Source: Pseudomonadota bacterium
Lineage (GTDB): Bacteria; Pseudomonadota; Gammaproteobacteria; Burkholderiales; Thiobacillaceae
DNA length: 64,000 nt
Direction of reading: 5' to 3'
Assembly: GCA_030653935.1 (NCBI GenBank)
Contig: JAURYL010000048.1
Coordinates: forward strand, 1-64,000
Shown: positions 25,157-33,810 of the stretch, piece after piece
Layout of the letters: each line of letters begins with the position of its first letter
How positions within the stretch are numbered: the stretch's first letter is position 1
Notes under the pieces: model-generated
What the model was told of the DNA's origin: nothing
The model's input: the letters and a program-made list of their open reading frames with translations, nothing else
Database searches by the model: none
Program-made: the position numbers and the translations under genes

Positions 25157-25800
25157 GCGTGGCGGTGCCGGCGCAACCCAAGCTGTACCACATCGCCCAT
25201 GTGGACCGCCTGCCGTCCATCGTGGCCGATGCCAGGCTATGGTGCGATGCGGAGATTGTTCGGCGCGCTCCGCCGGGGACGATGATCGGCATGGGCAGTA
25301 TCAAGCAACGTCGATTGACCGAACTGACCTTGAGCAGTCATCCCGAACTGCATGTCGGGGACTGCGTGCCGTTCTATTTCTGCCCACGCTCGGTCATGCT
25401 TTACCTGATCTATCAGGCCAACCACCCGGAGCTTGGCTATCGGGGTGGACAAGGTCCGATCATTCATCTGGAAGCCGACTTGCATGCGGTCGTCCGCTGG
25501 GCGGAACAGGAAGCGCGGCGCTGGGCGTTTACCTTGTCCAATGCGGGCGCGCGCTACTTCGAAGATCGCTGCGACCTGGCGCAACTCGGCGAGGTGGATT
25601 GGGTTGCCGTTGAGGCGCGCAACTGGCAACAGCACAAGGAAGGCAAACAGGCGGAGTTCCTGTTGGAAAATGATTTCCCCTGGCACCTGGTCGAACGGAT
25701 CGGGGTGCATTCCAGGGCGGTTTATCAGCAGGTGGTCAATGCGCTACCTGTCCACGGACATCGACCAGCGGTGGAGATTCGCGCCGAATGGTATTACTAG
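25153..25800 (+). CDS. darT: DarT-family DNA ADP-ribosyltransferase toxin
   Basis: DarT (DUF4433) uses NAD+ to ADP-ribosylate single-stranded DNA, blocking replication; several DarTG pairs are anti-phage abortive systems. This 215-residue protein shows the family pattern: N-terminal LYHIAHVDRLPSIV (NAD-binding start), VPFYFCPRSVML, and KQAEFLLEN in which E168 is the likely catalytic glutamate. The start is GTG at 25153, overlapping the mod stop by 4 bp and preceded by AGGAG at good spacing, so it is translationally coupled to mod. Its antitoxin follows 18 bp downstream. Its place between mod and res of a type III system is unusual. Confidence 0.9.
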   Translation: MSVAVPAQPKLYHIAHVDRLPSIVADARLWCDAEIVRRAPPGTMIGMGSIKQRRLTELTLSSHPELHVGDCVPFYFCPRSVMLYLIYQANHPELGYRGGQGPIIHLEADLHAVVRWAEQEARRWAFTLSNAGARYFEDRCDLAQLGEVDWVAVEARNWQQHKEGKQAEFLLENDFPWHLVERIGVHSRAVYQQVVNALPVHGHRPAVEIRAEWYY

Positions 25801-25818
25801 ATTGAGGAGTGATCAGCC

Positions 25819-26880
25819 ATGATCGAATTCACCAGCGGCGACATCTTGAAGGACGATTCGGATGCGCTCATCAATACCGTCAATTGCGTTGGCGTGATGG
25901 GGCGCGGCATCGCCCTGCAATTCAAGAATGCCTGGCCGGAGAACTTCAAAGCCTATGCGGCGGCCTGCAAACGCAACGAAGTGCAGCCGGGCCGCATGTG
26001 CGTCCATGAAACCGGCTTGCTCACGCCACCGCGTTTCATCATCAATTTCCCCACCAAGCGGCACTGGCGCGGCGCAAGCCGGATGGAAGACATCGAGGCA
26101 GGCTTGGCGGCATTGGTGGAGGTGATCCGCGCCCAAGGTATCCGCTCGATTGCCATTCCACCATTGGGTAGTGGCCTGGGTGGCCTGGAATGGTCGCAGG
26201 TCCGGCCGCGCATCGAAGCGGCCATGGGGGCGCTTGCCGATGTTCGGGTGCGGGTCTACGAACCCAAGGGCGCGCCTGCGTCGGATGTGATGGTCCATAA
26301 CCGGAAGGTGCCATCCATGACCGCCGGCAGGGCGGCATTGGTGGAGCTGATGAGCCGCTACCTGGGCGGGTTGCTCGATCCTTTTGTGACGCTGTTGGAA
26401 GTGCACAAACTGATGTACTTCATGCAGGAATCCGGCGAGCCGCTAAGTCTCAAGTTCAATCAAGCGCCTTATGGTCCCTATGCCGAAAACCTGCGCCACG
26501 TGCTGCGTACCATCGAAGGCCATCTGATCTCGGGCTATGCCGACGGCGGCGATGCGCCGGACAAGCAGCTCAGCCTCGTACCAGGGGCGGTGGACGATGC
26601 CACGGCATTCCTTGCTCAGCATGCCCAGACCCGCGCCCGCTTCGGCAAGGTTGCATCGCTGGTGGAGGGGTTCGAGTCCCCCTTCGGGCTGGAACTGTTG
26701 TCTACCGTGCATTGGGTCATCAAGCATCAAACCGTGGCAAGTCTGGACGATGTGGTTCAGCACACTTATGCCTGGAATGCCCGCAAGCGGCAGTTCACGC
26801 GCAGGCAGATCGGCATTGCCGCCGAAGTCCTCGCGGAGAAGGGCTGGTTGGGTGTCCCCTGGGTGAGCGCGCGGGCATGA
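25819..26880 (+). CDS. darG: DarG-family macrodomain antitoxin
   Basis: DarG reverses DarT's modification with a macrodomain ADP-ribosyl hydrolase and also binds DarT through a C-terminal domain. In this 353-residue protein the macrodomain covers residues 1 to about 150, with TVNCVGVMGRGIALQFK and PPLGSGLGGLEW. The C-terminal domain (about 175-353) includes LLEVHKLMYFMQESGEPL and FNQAPYGPYAENLRH, typical of full-length DarG. A strong GAGGAG ribosome site precedes the ATG, fitting the need to make antitoxin in excess. Its stop overlaps the res start (ATGA). All residues expected for activity appear intact. Confidence 0.92.
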   Translation: MIEFTSGDILKDDSDALINTVNCVGVMGRGIALQFKNAWPENFKAYAAACKRNEVQPGRMCVHETGLLTPPRFIINFPTKRHWRGASRMEDIEAGLAALVEVIRAQGIRSIAIPPLGSGLGGLEWSQVRPRIEAAMGALADVRVRVYEPKGAPASDVMVHNRKVPSMTAGRAALVELMSRYLGGLLDPFVTLLEVHKLMYFMQESGEPLSLKFNQAPYGPYAENLRHVLRTIEGHLISGYADGGDAPDKQLSLVPGAVDDATAFLAQHAQTRARFGKVASLVEGFESPFGLELLSTVHWVIKHQTVASLDDVVQHTYAWNARKRQFTRRQIGIAAEVLAEKGWLGVPWVSARA

Positions 26881-29800
26881 AACTCCATTTCGAACCCAAC
26901 CTCGACTACCAACTCCAGGCCATCGAGGCCGTCTGCGACCTGTTTCGCGGCCAGGAGGCGTGCCGTACCGAATTCACGGTGACGATGAAGGCCCCGTCTG
27001 CCCTGGCTGACGATCTATTCCCCGGCACCCAACCGGAACAACTGACCCTGGGCATGGCCGAGTCGGACCTGGGCGTCGGCAATCGCCTGTCTCTGCTGGA
27101 CGACCAACTGCACAAGAACCTGGCCGACATCCAGTTGCGCGGTGGTTTGCGCCCCTCCAGCACCCTGGCCTCCGGCGACTTCACCGTCGAGATGGAAACC
27201 GGCACCGGCAAAACCTATGTCTATCTGCGCACGATCTTCGAACTGAACAAGCGTTACGGCTTCACCAAGTTCGTCATCGTGGTGCCGTCGGTGGCGATCA
27301 AGGAGGGCGTCTACCACACGCTTGGCATGACCGTGGGGCACTTCAAGGATTTGTACGCAGGCGTGCCGTTCGACTACTTCCTTTACGACTCCAGCAAGCT
27401 GGGCCAAGTGCGCAACTTCGCCTCCAGCTCGACGATCCAGATCATGCTGGTGACGGTGGGCGCCATCAACAAGAAGGACGTCAACAACCTCTACAAGGAC
27501 AGCGAAAAGACCGGCGGCCAGAAGCCCATCGACCTGATCAAGGAAACGCGGCCCATCGTCATCGTCGATGAGCCGCAGAGTGTGGATGGCGGTCTTGAAG
27601 GGCGCGGCAAGGAAGCATTGGGCGCGATGAATCCGCTCTGCACGCTGCGTTATTCGGCCACCCATGTGGACAAGCATCATATGGTGTTCCGCCTGGATGC
27701 CGTGGACGCCTATGAGCGCAAGCTGGTGAAGCAGATCGAAGTGGCCTCGGCTTCGGTGGAGGATGCCCATAACAAACCCTTCGTGCGCTTTGTGGCGCCG
27801 GTTGTGCGCGGCAAGTCGGTGGTCGGTGCCAAGGTGGAACTGGATGTGCTGGCCCACGGCAAGGTCAGCCGGGTCGTCAAGGAAGTGCAGCCCTACGATT
27901 TGCTGGATCAGGTCACCGGGCGCGAGATTTATCGGGACTTCATCGTTGGCGTGGAAATCGTCGCCAGGAAGGGCGAGGAGCTGATGGAGTTGCGCTATCC
28001 CGGCGGCGAAGTGTTTCTCCGGCCGGGGCAGGTTCACGGCGATATCGATCCTTTGGCCCTTCAACGGGAGATGATCCGCCGCACCATCAAGGAACACCTG
28101 GAGAAGGAACTCCGCCTGCGCCCGCTGGGCATCAAGGTGCTGTCGCTGTTTTTCATTGACGAGGTGGCGAAGTACCGGCGCTATGACGTTGATGGAAACC
28201 CGGTCAAAGGCGACTACGCACGCATCTTCGAGGAGGAATACCGCCGCGCCGCCAAGCTTTCCACCTACCAAAGTTTGTTCGGCGAACTGGACCTGACGAC
28301 GGCCGCTGAGGAGGTCCACAACGGGTATTTCTCCATCGACAAAAAAGGCGGCTGGTCCGATACCAGCGAGAACAACGCGGGCAACCGCGAGAATGCCGAG
28401 CGCGCCTACAACCTGATCATGAAGGAAAAGGAGCAGCTGCTGTCCTTCGATACGCCGCTGAAATTCATCTTCTCCCATTCGGCGCTGAAGGAAGGTTGGG
28501 ATAACCCCAACGTGTTCCAGATCTGCACGCTGCGCGACATCCAGACCGAGCGCGAGCGCCGTCAGACCCTCGGTCGCGGCCTGCGCCTGTGCGTCAACCA
28601 GCAGGGTGACCGGGTACGCGGCTTCGAGGTCAACACGCTGACGGTGATCGGCACCGAGAACTACAAGGATTTTGCCGATAACCTTCAGAAGGAAATCGAA
28701 GCCGACACGGGCATCCGCTTCGGGATCGTCGAGCAGCACCAGTTCGCCGCCATCGCGGTGACGGCGGTTGACGGCCAGACCGCGCCGCTGGGGGTCGAGC
28801 AATCAAAGGCGTTGTGGGAGCACCTGAAGGCGGCAGGTCACATCGATGCCAGGGGCAAAGTTCAGGACTCGCTGAAGTCGGCGTTGAAAGACGGGAAACT
28901 GGTGCTGCCGGCCGAATTCGAAGCGCAGCGCAGCCAGATATCCGAGCTGTTGCGCAAGGTATCAGGCCGCCTGGAGATCAAGAACGCCGACGACCGCAAG
29001 CCGGTTTCCTTGCGTAAGGACCGGGCCGGCAAGGCGATCTATCTCAGCGAGGAGTTCAAGGCGCTGTGGGACCGGATCAAGCATCAGACGACGTATCGCG
29101 TGCAGTTTGATAACGACAAGCTGGTGGCTGACTGCATCGCGGCGCTGCAACGGCCTGAATTCCTGATCAACAAGGCGCGCCTGCAATGGCGCAAGGCGGA
29201 CCTGGCCATCGGCAAGTCGGGGGTGGTGGCCACGGAAACTGCGGTTGCCCAGGCCGTCGCCTTGTACGAGCCGGACATCGAGTTGCCCGATCTCTTGACC
29301 GACTTGCAGGACCGAACCCAGCTCACCCGGCGCACCATCGTCAGCATTCTGACCGGCAGTGGCCGACTGGATGATTTCAAGCGCAACCCGCAACAGTTCA
29401 TCGAACTGGCCGCCGAGACCATCAATCGTTGCAAGCGCATGGCGCTGGTTGACGGTATTCAGTACCGGAAGTTGGGCGAGGAACACTATTACGCTCAGGA
29501 GCTGTTCAACCAGAATGAATTGATGGGTTATCTGACCGACAAGAGCGCGCGCATGGATGCTCGTAAATCTGTTTACGAGCATGTTCTGGTCGACTCTGAC
29601 GTCGAGTGGGCGTTTGCCGACGCACTGGAGAAAAACGAGGCGATCAAGCTCTATGCCAAGCTGCCAGGCTGGTTCAAGGTGCCCACGCCATTGGGAACCT
29701 ACAACCCGGACTGGGCCGTGCTGGTGGAACAGGACGGCGAGCAACGGCTGTACTTCGTGGTGGAGACCAAGAGCAGCCTCTTTACCGACGATTTACGCGA

Positions 29801-29918
29801 TAAGGAAAGCGCCAGGATCAAATGCGGGAAAGCGCATTTTCAGACGCTGGCGGTTGGGGAGAATCCAGCTCGGTTTGTCGTGGCGCGCACGGTTGAAGAC
29901 GTTTTTGCGAGGATATGA
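26877..29918 (+). CDS. res: Type III restriction enzyme subunit Res
   Basis: Res is the helicase-nuclease subunit that, with Mod, cuts unmodified DNA after ATP-driven communication between sites. The 1013-residue protein has Walker A ETGTGKT (K112), the DEAD-like box DEPQ from D231 in IVIVDEPQSVDG, a later SF2 region (FSHSALKEGWDNPNVFQI) and RRQTLGRGLRLCVN as motif VI. The C-terminal PD-(D/E)xK nuclease has D945 in NPDW and E963-x-K965 in VVETKSS. The ATG at 26877 overlaps the darG stop, so mod, darT, darG and res form one tightly coupled operon. It ends about 20 bp before the right copy of the direct repeat. Confidence 0.94.
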   Translation: MKLHFEPNLDYQLQAIEAVCDLFRGQEACRTEFTVTMKAPSALADDLFPGTQPEQLTLGMAESDLGVGNRLSLLDDQLHKNLADIQLRGGLRPSSTLASGDFTVEMETGTGKTYVYLRTIFELNKRYGFTKFVIVVPSVAIKEGVYHTLGMTVGHFKDLYAGVPFDYFLYDSSKLGQVRNFASSSTIQIMLVTVGAINKKDVNNLYKDSEKTGGQKPIDLIKETRPIVIVDEPQSVDGGLEGRGKEALGAMNPLCTLRYSATHVDKHHMVFRLDAVDAYERKLVKQIEVASASVEDAHNKPFVRFVAPVVRGKSVVGAKVELDVLAHGKVSRVVKEVQPYDLLDQVTGREIYRDFIVGVEIVARKGEELMELRYPGGEVFLRPGQVHGDIDPLALQREMIRRTIKEHLEKELRLRPLGIKVLSLFFIDEVAKYRRYDVDGNPVKGDYARIFEEEYRRAAKLSTYQSLFGELDLTTAAEEVHNGYFSIDKKGGWSDTSENNAGNRENAERAYNLIMKEKEQLLSFDTPLKFIFSHSALKEGWDNPNVFQICTLRDIQTERERRQTLGRGLRLCVNQQGDRVRGFEVNTLTVIGTENYKDFADNLQKEIEADTGIRFGIVEQHQFAAIAVTAVDGQTAPLGVEQSKALWEHLKAAGHIDARGKVQDSLKSALKDGKLVLPAEFEAQRSQISELLRKVSGRLEIKNADDRKPVSLRKDRAGKAIYLSEEFKALWDRIKHQTTYRVQFDNDKLVADCIAALQRPEFLINKARLQWRKADLAIGKSGVVATETAVAQAVALYEPDIELPDLLTDLQDRTQLTRRTIVSILTGSGRLDDFKRNPQQFIELAAETINRCKRMALVDGIQYRKLGEEHYYAQELFNQNELMGYLTDKSARMDARKSVYEHVLVDSDVEWAFADALEKNEAIKLYAKLPGWFKVPTPLGTYNPDWAVLVEQDGEQRLYFVVETKSSLFTDDLRDKESARIKCGKAHFQTLAVGENPARFVVARTVEDVFARI

Positions 29919-29938
29919 GATGCGCGCCCTCACCATGC

Positions 29939-30029
29939 CCAGGCGGCGGAAATGCTGGGTATCGACCTGGTCTCCCAGTGGCGAAAAATCAAGAAATTCG
30001 GCCTGGCCTGAGGGCCGCGCCAGACGCCG
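29939..30029 (+). repeat. 91-bp direct repeat, right copy (remnant of the ntrC-type gene end)
   Basis: This is the right copy of 20493-20583. It encodes the last Fis-HTH residues in frame (QAAEMLGIDLVSQWRKIKKF) and the stop, but nothing upstream of it is ntrC-like. One of the three differences turns the conserved Leu of SLWRK into Gln, as expected for a non-functional leftover. From here to the SulP start (30189) there is no other gene. Confidence 0.85.
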
Positions 30030-30188
30030 CACCGGGGGGCTACTTTAGAGATTGCTGATCTACCTGCTACAATTCGCGCCGTTTCGCGAGCGTTTCAGAC
30101 TGAAATCTCGGTTTGGACCCCACCTGGCCGGCATTCCCGGCCATTTTTCCGCCGGTTCGCCGTATTTATCTATTGGTTGGTACTGCCC

Positions 30189-32324
30189 ATGCACGCTTTC
30201 GCCCGCTTTCTCCCCTTCCTGCGCTGGTTTCCACTCAAAGGCGATCTTTTCAAGGCGGATTTCATTGCGGGCGTGACGGTGGCCCTGGTGCTGATTCCCC
30301 AGTCCATGGCTTACGCGCAGTTGGCGGGCATGCCGGCGTACTACGGCCTCTACGCGGCCTTTCTGCCGGTGGCGGTGGCGGCTCTGTTCGGTTCTTCCAA
30401 CTTCCTCGGCACCGGCCCGGTGGCGGTGGTCTCCCTGCTGACTGCCTCCTCCCTGGCGGTTCTGGCCCCTCCCGGTTCTGATCAATTCATCGCGCTGGCG
30501 ATTCTGCTGACCTTGATGGTCGGTGTTTTTCAGCTTTCCCTGGGCGTATTGAAGCTGGGCGTGATCGTCAACTTTCTCTCGCATCCGGTAATCGTCGGCT
30601 TCACCAACGCGGCGGCGATCATCATCGGCCTGTCCCAGGTGTCCAAGCTGTTCGGCGTGTCCATGGGCCGTAGCGAAAACTTCATGAAAGACATCTGGGG
30701 CGTGATGCTGCAATTGGGCGAGACCCATCTCCCCACCCTGGCCATGGGCGTGGGTGCCATCGTCATCATGTGGGCGCTGAAAAAATTCCGGCCCAAGTGG
30801 CCCGGCGTCCTGATCGCCGTGGTGCTGGCCACGGTGATCTCCTGGGCCATCGGGTTCGAGCGCAACCTGGATGGCAAGGTCGAGGAACTGGCGTCTCCGC
30901 AACTCAAGGCCATGGTGACCGACCTGATGGCGGCGCAGCAGCGGCAGTCCGCGCTGGAGATTGCTAAATCAGACAAGACGGCGGAGCTGCTGGCGGCCGA
31001 GAAAGTTGAGGGCCACGGCACCGCCCATCTGGCCGAGCTGGAATACGACATGGAACTGGCCACCATTGCCGCCAGGTCCGCGGCGGAAGAAGTGGACAAG
31101 CGCAAAAAAGCCTTGCGCAAGATTGCCGTGGTGCGGGTGCCGGGTGCCGAGGGCGCCAGCGCGGTCCTCTATATGGCGGAGAACCTGCCCGCCGGTCTGG
31201 AGACCGATGGCCACACTTATCGCGTCCGCAAGGTATCCCAGGGCAAGTTCAAACTGGTGGGCGGCGGCGAGGTGGTGGGCAGCATCCCCGAAGGCCTGCC
31301 GTCCGTGTCCATGCCCAGCATGAACCTGGATGCTTTCGTCTCCCTGCTCTCCGCGGCCATCGTCATCTCCCTGGTCGGCTTCATGGAGGCGATCTCCATC
31401 GCCAAGGCGCTGGCCGCCAAGGCCAAACAGAAGGTGGACCCCAACCAGGAATTGATCGGCCAGGGTCTGGCCAATATCGCCGGCAGCCTGACCCAGTCCT
31501 TCCCCGCGTCGGGCTCCTTCTCGCGCTCGGCGGTGAACTTCAACGCGGGGGCGCGAAGCGGCATGGCCTCGGTGATCACCGCCACTTTCGTGCTGATCAC
31601 CCTGCTGTTCCTGACTCCGTTGCTCTACCACCTGCCACAGGCGGTGCTGGCGGCCATCATCATCATGGCGGTGATCGGCCTGGTGAACTTCGAGGCGATC
31701 AAGCACGCCTGGCTCGCCAGCCGCCACGACGGCGTCGCCGCTGGCATCACCTTCGTCGCCACCCTGTTGTACGCGCCGCATCTGGACAACGGCATCCTGG
31801 TGGGCGCCGGCCTGGCGATCCTGCTCTACCTGTATCGCACCATGCGTCCCCGCGTCGCCATCCTCGGCCGTTACCCCGACGGCACCCTGCGCGACATCAA
31901 GGTGCACCCGAACCTGCCCACCAGCGAGCACGTGGTGGCCATGCGTTTCGACGGTTCCCTCTACTTCGCCAACATCGCCTTCTTCGAGGATGCGGTGCTG
32001 GAAGCGGTGGCGGACAACCCCAACGCCAAGTACGTGCTCATCGTCGGCGACGCGGTGAACCAGATGGACGCTTCCGGCGAGGAAGTGGTGCACCACCTGG
32101 TCAGCCGGCTGCGCGAGGGCCATGTCGAGATCGTGTTCTCCGGCTTCAAGAAGCAGATTCTCGACGTGATGCGCGCCACCGGCCTGTTCGAACTGGTCGG
32201 CCAGCACAACATCTTCGCCACCGAGGATCAGGCGCTGACCGCGATTTACGAGCGTCTCGCCGACGTGGCCCAGGACGACCTGTTCTGTGTGGTGAAGCCG
32301 ACAGCGGCCCCCGCCGCCGCCTAA
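30189..32324 (+). CDS. SulP-family anion transporter 2 with coiled-coil insertion, DAB-linked
   Basis: This 711-residue SulP carrier has LVLIPQSMAYAQLAGMPAYY in its first helices, NIAGSLTQSFPASGSFSRSA in the transport core and a C-terminal STAS domain (FDGSLYFANIAFFEDAVLE; VNQMDASGEE). Between the two halves of the membrane domain, residues about 223-376 are a hydrophilic segment absent from ordinary SulP proteins: a charged, alanine-rich probable coiled coil (EIAKSDKTAELLAAEKVEG) followed by a small beta-like region (HTYRVRKVSQGKFKLVGGGE). It starts the locus that contains DabA and DabB, 20 bp before the next gene. By context it is a candidate bicarbonate importer. The ATG at 30189 is preferred to an upstream TTG. 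Confidence 0.9.
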   Translation: MHAFARFLPFLRWFPLKGDLFKADFIAGVTVALVLIPQSMAYAQLAGMPAYYGLYAAFLPVAVAALFGSSNFLGTGPVAVVSLLTASSLAVLAPPGSDQFIALAILLTLMVGVFQLSLGVLKLGVIVNFLSHPVIVGFTNAAAIIIGLSQVSKLFGVSMGRSENFMKDIWGVMLQLGETHLPTLAMGVGAIVIMWALKKFRPKWPGVLIAVVLATVISWAIGFERNLDGKVEELASPQLKAMVTDLMAAQQRQSALEIAKSDKTAELLAAEKVEGHGTAHLAELEYDMELATIAARSAAEEVDKRKKALRKIAVVRVPGAEGASAVLYMAENLPAGLETDGHTYRVRKVSQGKFKLVGGGEVVGSIPEGLPSVSMPSMNLDAFVSLLSAAIVISLVGFMEAISIAKALAAKAKQKVDPNQELIGQGLANIAGSLTQSFPASGSFSRSAVNFNAGARSGMASVITATFVLITLLFLTPLLYHLPQAVLAAIIIMAVIGLVNFEAIKHAWLASRHDGVAAGITFVATLLYAPHLDNGILVGAGLAILLYLYRTMRPRVAILGRYPDGTLRDIKVHPNLPTSEHVVAMRFDGSLYFANIAFFEDAVLEAVADNPNAKYVLIVGDAVNQMDASGEEVVHHLVSRLREGHVEIVFSGFKKQILDVMRATGLFELVGQHNIFATEDQALTAIYERLADVAQDDLFCVVKPTAAPAAA

Positions 32325-32343
32325 GCGCGCGACGGGGCGCGTC

Positions 32344-33810
32344 TTGCTGAGGATCCTGCTGCTCCTGCCGCTTCTGGGCGCGTTCCTCATTGCGTTTCTG
32401 CCCTCGCGTTCGGGGCTGCTGATCCGCCGCGTCGCCATCGCCGTGGCGGCCGTGACGCTGGGCTGGAGTCTGTGGCTGGCCAGCGTCTTCGACCCCTCGG
32501 TCGCCACCGCGCAACTGGTCGAAAGCCACGTCTGGAACCCGCGTCTGGGCAGCGCCTTCACCCTCGGTGTCGACGGCATCTCCCTGCCGATGGTCTGGCT
32601 GGCGACGCTGCTGGCCTTCATCGCGGTGTTGGCCTCGGGTGGCATCAAGGACAAGCCCAAGGGCTATTACATTCTGATCCTGCTGCTGGAAGCGGCCATG
32701 CTCGGGGTGTTCACCGCGCGCGACTGGTCCTTGTTCTATGTGTTCTGGGAACTCACCCTGCTGCCGTTGTTCTTCCTGATCGACCGCTATGGTGGCAAGA
32801 ACCGCAGCCACGCCGCGCTCAACTTCGTGCTCTACACCATGGGCGGCTCGGTGTTCATGCTGATCGCCCTGCTCATGCTCTACGACGTGGCGCCCGGCCA
32901 TTCCTTCGACATGGGGGTGATCCGGGAAGGGGCGCGGCTGTTGCCGGAAGCCACTCAGATCGGCATTTTCCTCGGCCTGCTGATCGGTTTCGGCGTCAAG
33001 ATGCCGATCTTCCCGCTGCACGGCTGGCTGCCCCTGGCCCACGTCGAGGCGCCCAGCCCGGTGTCCATCCTGCTCTCCGGCATCCTGCTCAAGATGGGCG
33101 CCTATGGATTGATCCGCGCGGTCTGGATGCTGCCCGCCGCCGCCGAGGCGCTGCAAGGCCTGCTCATGGCGCTGGCCTTGATCAGCCTGGTCTACGGCGG
33201 CGTGCTGGCCTGGAGGCAGAGCGACCTGAAGGCGATGGTGGCTTATTCCTCGGTCTCGCACATGGGCGTGGTGCTGCTCGGTCTCGCCGCGCTCAATACC
33301 GCCGGCCTCACCGGCGCGGTGATGCAGATGGTGGCGCATGGCCTGGTGGCGGGCGCGCTGTTCCTGCTCATCGGCCTCCTCTACGAACGCACCCACACCC
33401 GCGAACTGGCCGATTACGCTTCCCTGATCAAGGCGATGCCGCGCTTCGCCTTTTTCATCGTGGTGGCATTCCTCGCCGCGGTCGGCATGCCCGGCACCGC
33501 CGGTTTCGTTGCTGAACTGCACGTTCTGGTGGGCGGCTTTGAACGCTGGGGTGCCTGGATGGTGCTGCTCTCGCTCACCGTGCTCATTAGCGCCGCCTAT
33601 GCCTTGCGCGTCGTGGGGCGGTTGATCACCGGCCCGGTCGGTGGCCACGGCGCCGGACATGGGCCAGCCCTACCCGACCTCACTCGCGGTGAGTTCACCG
33701 CCGCCGCCGTGCTCACCACCGGCAGCCTGGTCATCGGCTTCTACCCGGCGCCGATGCTGAACCTGATCGCCGCCTCGGTCGGCCGCTACGCGCATCTGTT
33801 CGCCCCATGA
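32344..33810 (+). CDS. ND4/NuoM-like membrane protein upstream of dabA
   Basis: The 488-residue, about 14-helix protein is of the proton-pumping antiporter family. Key sites: LFYVFWELTLLPLFFLIDRY (TM5 glutamate), GFGVKMPIFPLHGWLPLAHVEAPS (channel lysine), LLKMGAYGLIR and MPGTAGFVAELHVLVGGF. The start is a TTG at 32344 shortly after the SulP stop. Its stop overlaps the dabA start (ATGA), which implies translational coupling and perhaps stoichiometric assembly with DabA. It is closer to NuoM than to the DabB-type protein further down. It may supply an additional proton channel for energy-coupled CO2 or bicarbonate uptake; this role is inferred from position. Confidence 0.85.
   Translation: MLRILLLLPLLGAFLIAFLPSRSGLLIRRVAIAVAAVTLGWSLWLASVFDPSVATAQLVESHVWNPRLGSAFTLGVDGISLPMVWLATLLAFIAVLASGGIKDKPKGYYILILLLEAAMLGVFTARDWSLFYVFWELTLLPLFFLIDRYGGKNRSHAALNFVLYTMGGSVFMLIALLMLYDVAPGHSFDMGVIREGARLLPEATQIGIFLGLLIGFGVKMPIFPLHGWLPLAHVEAPSPVSILLSGILLKMGAYGLIRAVWMLPAAAEALQGLLMALALISLVYGGVLAWRQSDLKAMVAYSSVSHMGVVLLGLAALNTAGLTGAVMQMVAHGLVAGALFLLIGLLYERTHTRELADYASLIKAMPRFAFFIVVAFLAAVGMPGTAGFVAELHVLVGGFERWGAWMVLLSLTVLISAAYALRVVGRLITGPVGGHGAGHGPALPDLTRGEFTAAAVLTTGSLVIGFYPAPMLNLIAASVGRYAHLFAP

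Larger units (their letters stand above)
20566..29938. mobile_element. Putative defence island
   Basis: The region between the two 91-bp repeats contains only defence-type genes: a GmrSD-like protein, type III mod and res, and darT-darG. It separates the two-component pair from the SulP/DAB locus, which would otherwise be adjacent. No integrase or transposase is visible, so the mode of acquisition is unknown. GC content is similar to the surroundings except in the central part of mod. Confidence 0.6.

Noticed and set aside
20566-30029. Complete prophage or integrative element
   Set aside because: No integrase, transposase, phage structural or conjugation gene was found; only repeat-bounded defence genes.
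30969-32660. 563-codon minus-strand frame opposite SulP 2
   Set aside because: Histidine/glycine-rich antisense product; the plus strand has full SulP and NuoM motifs.
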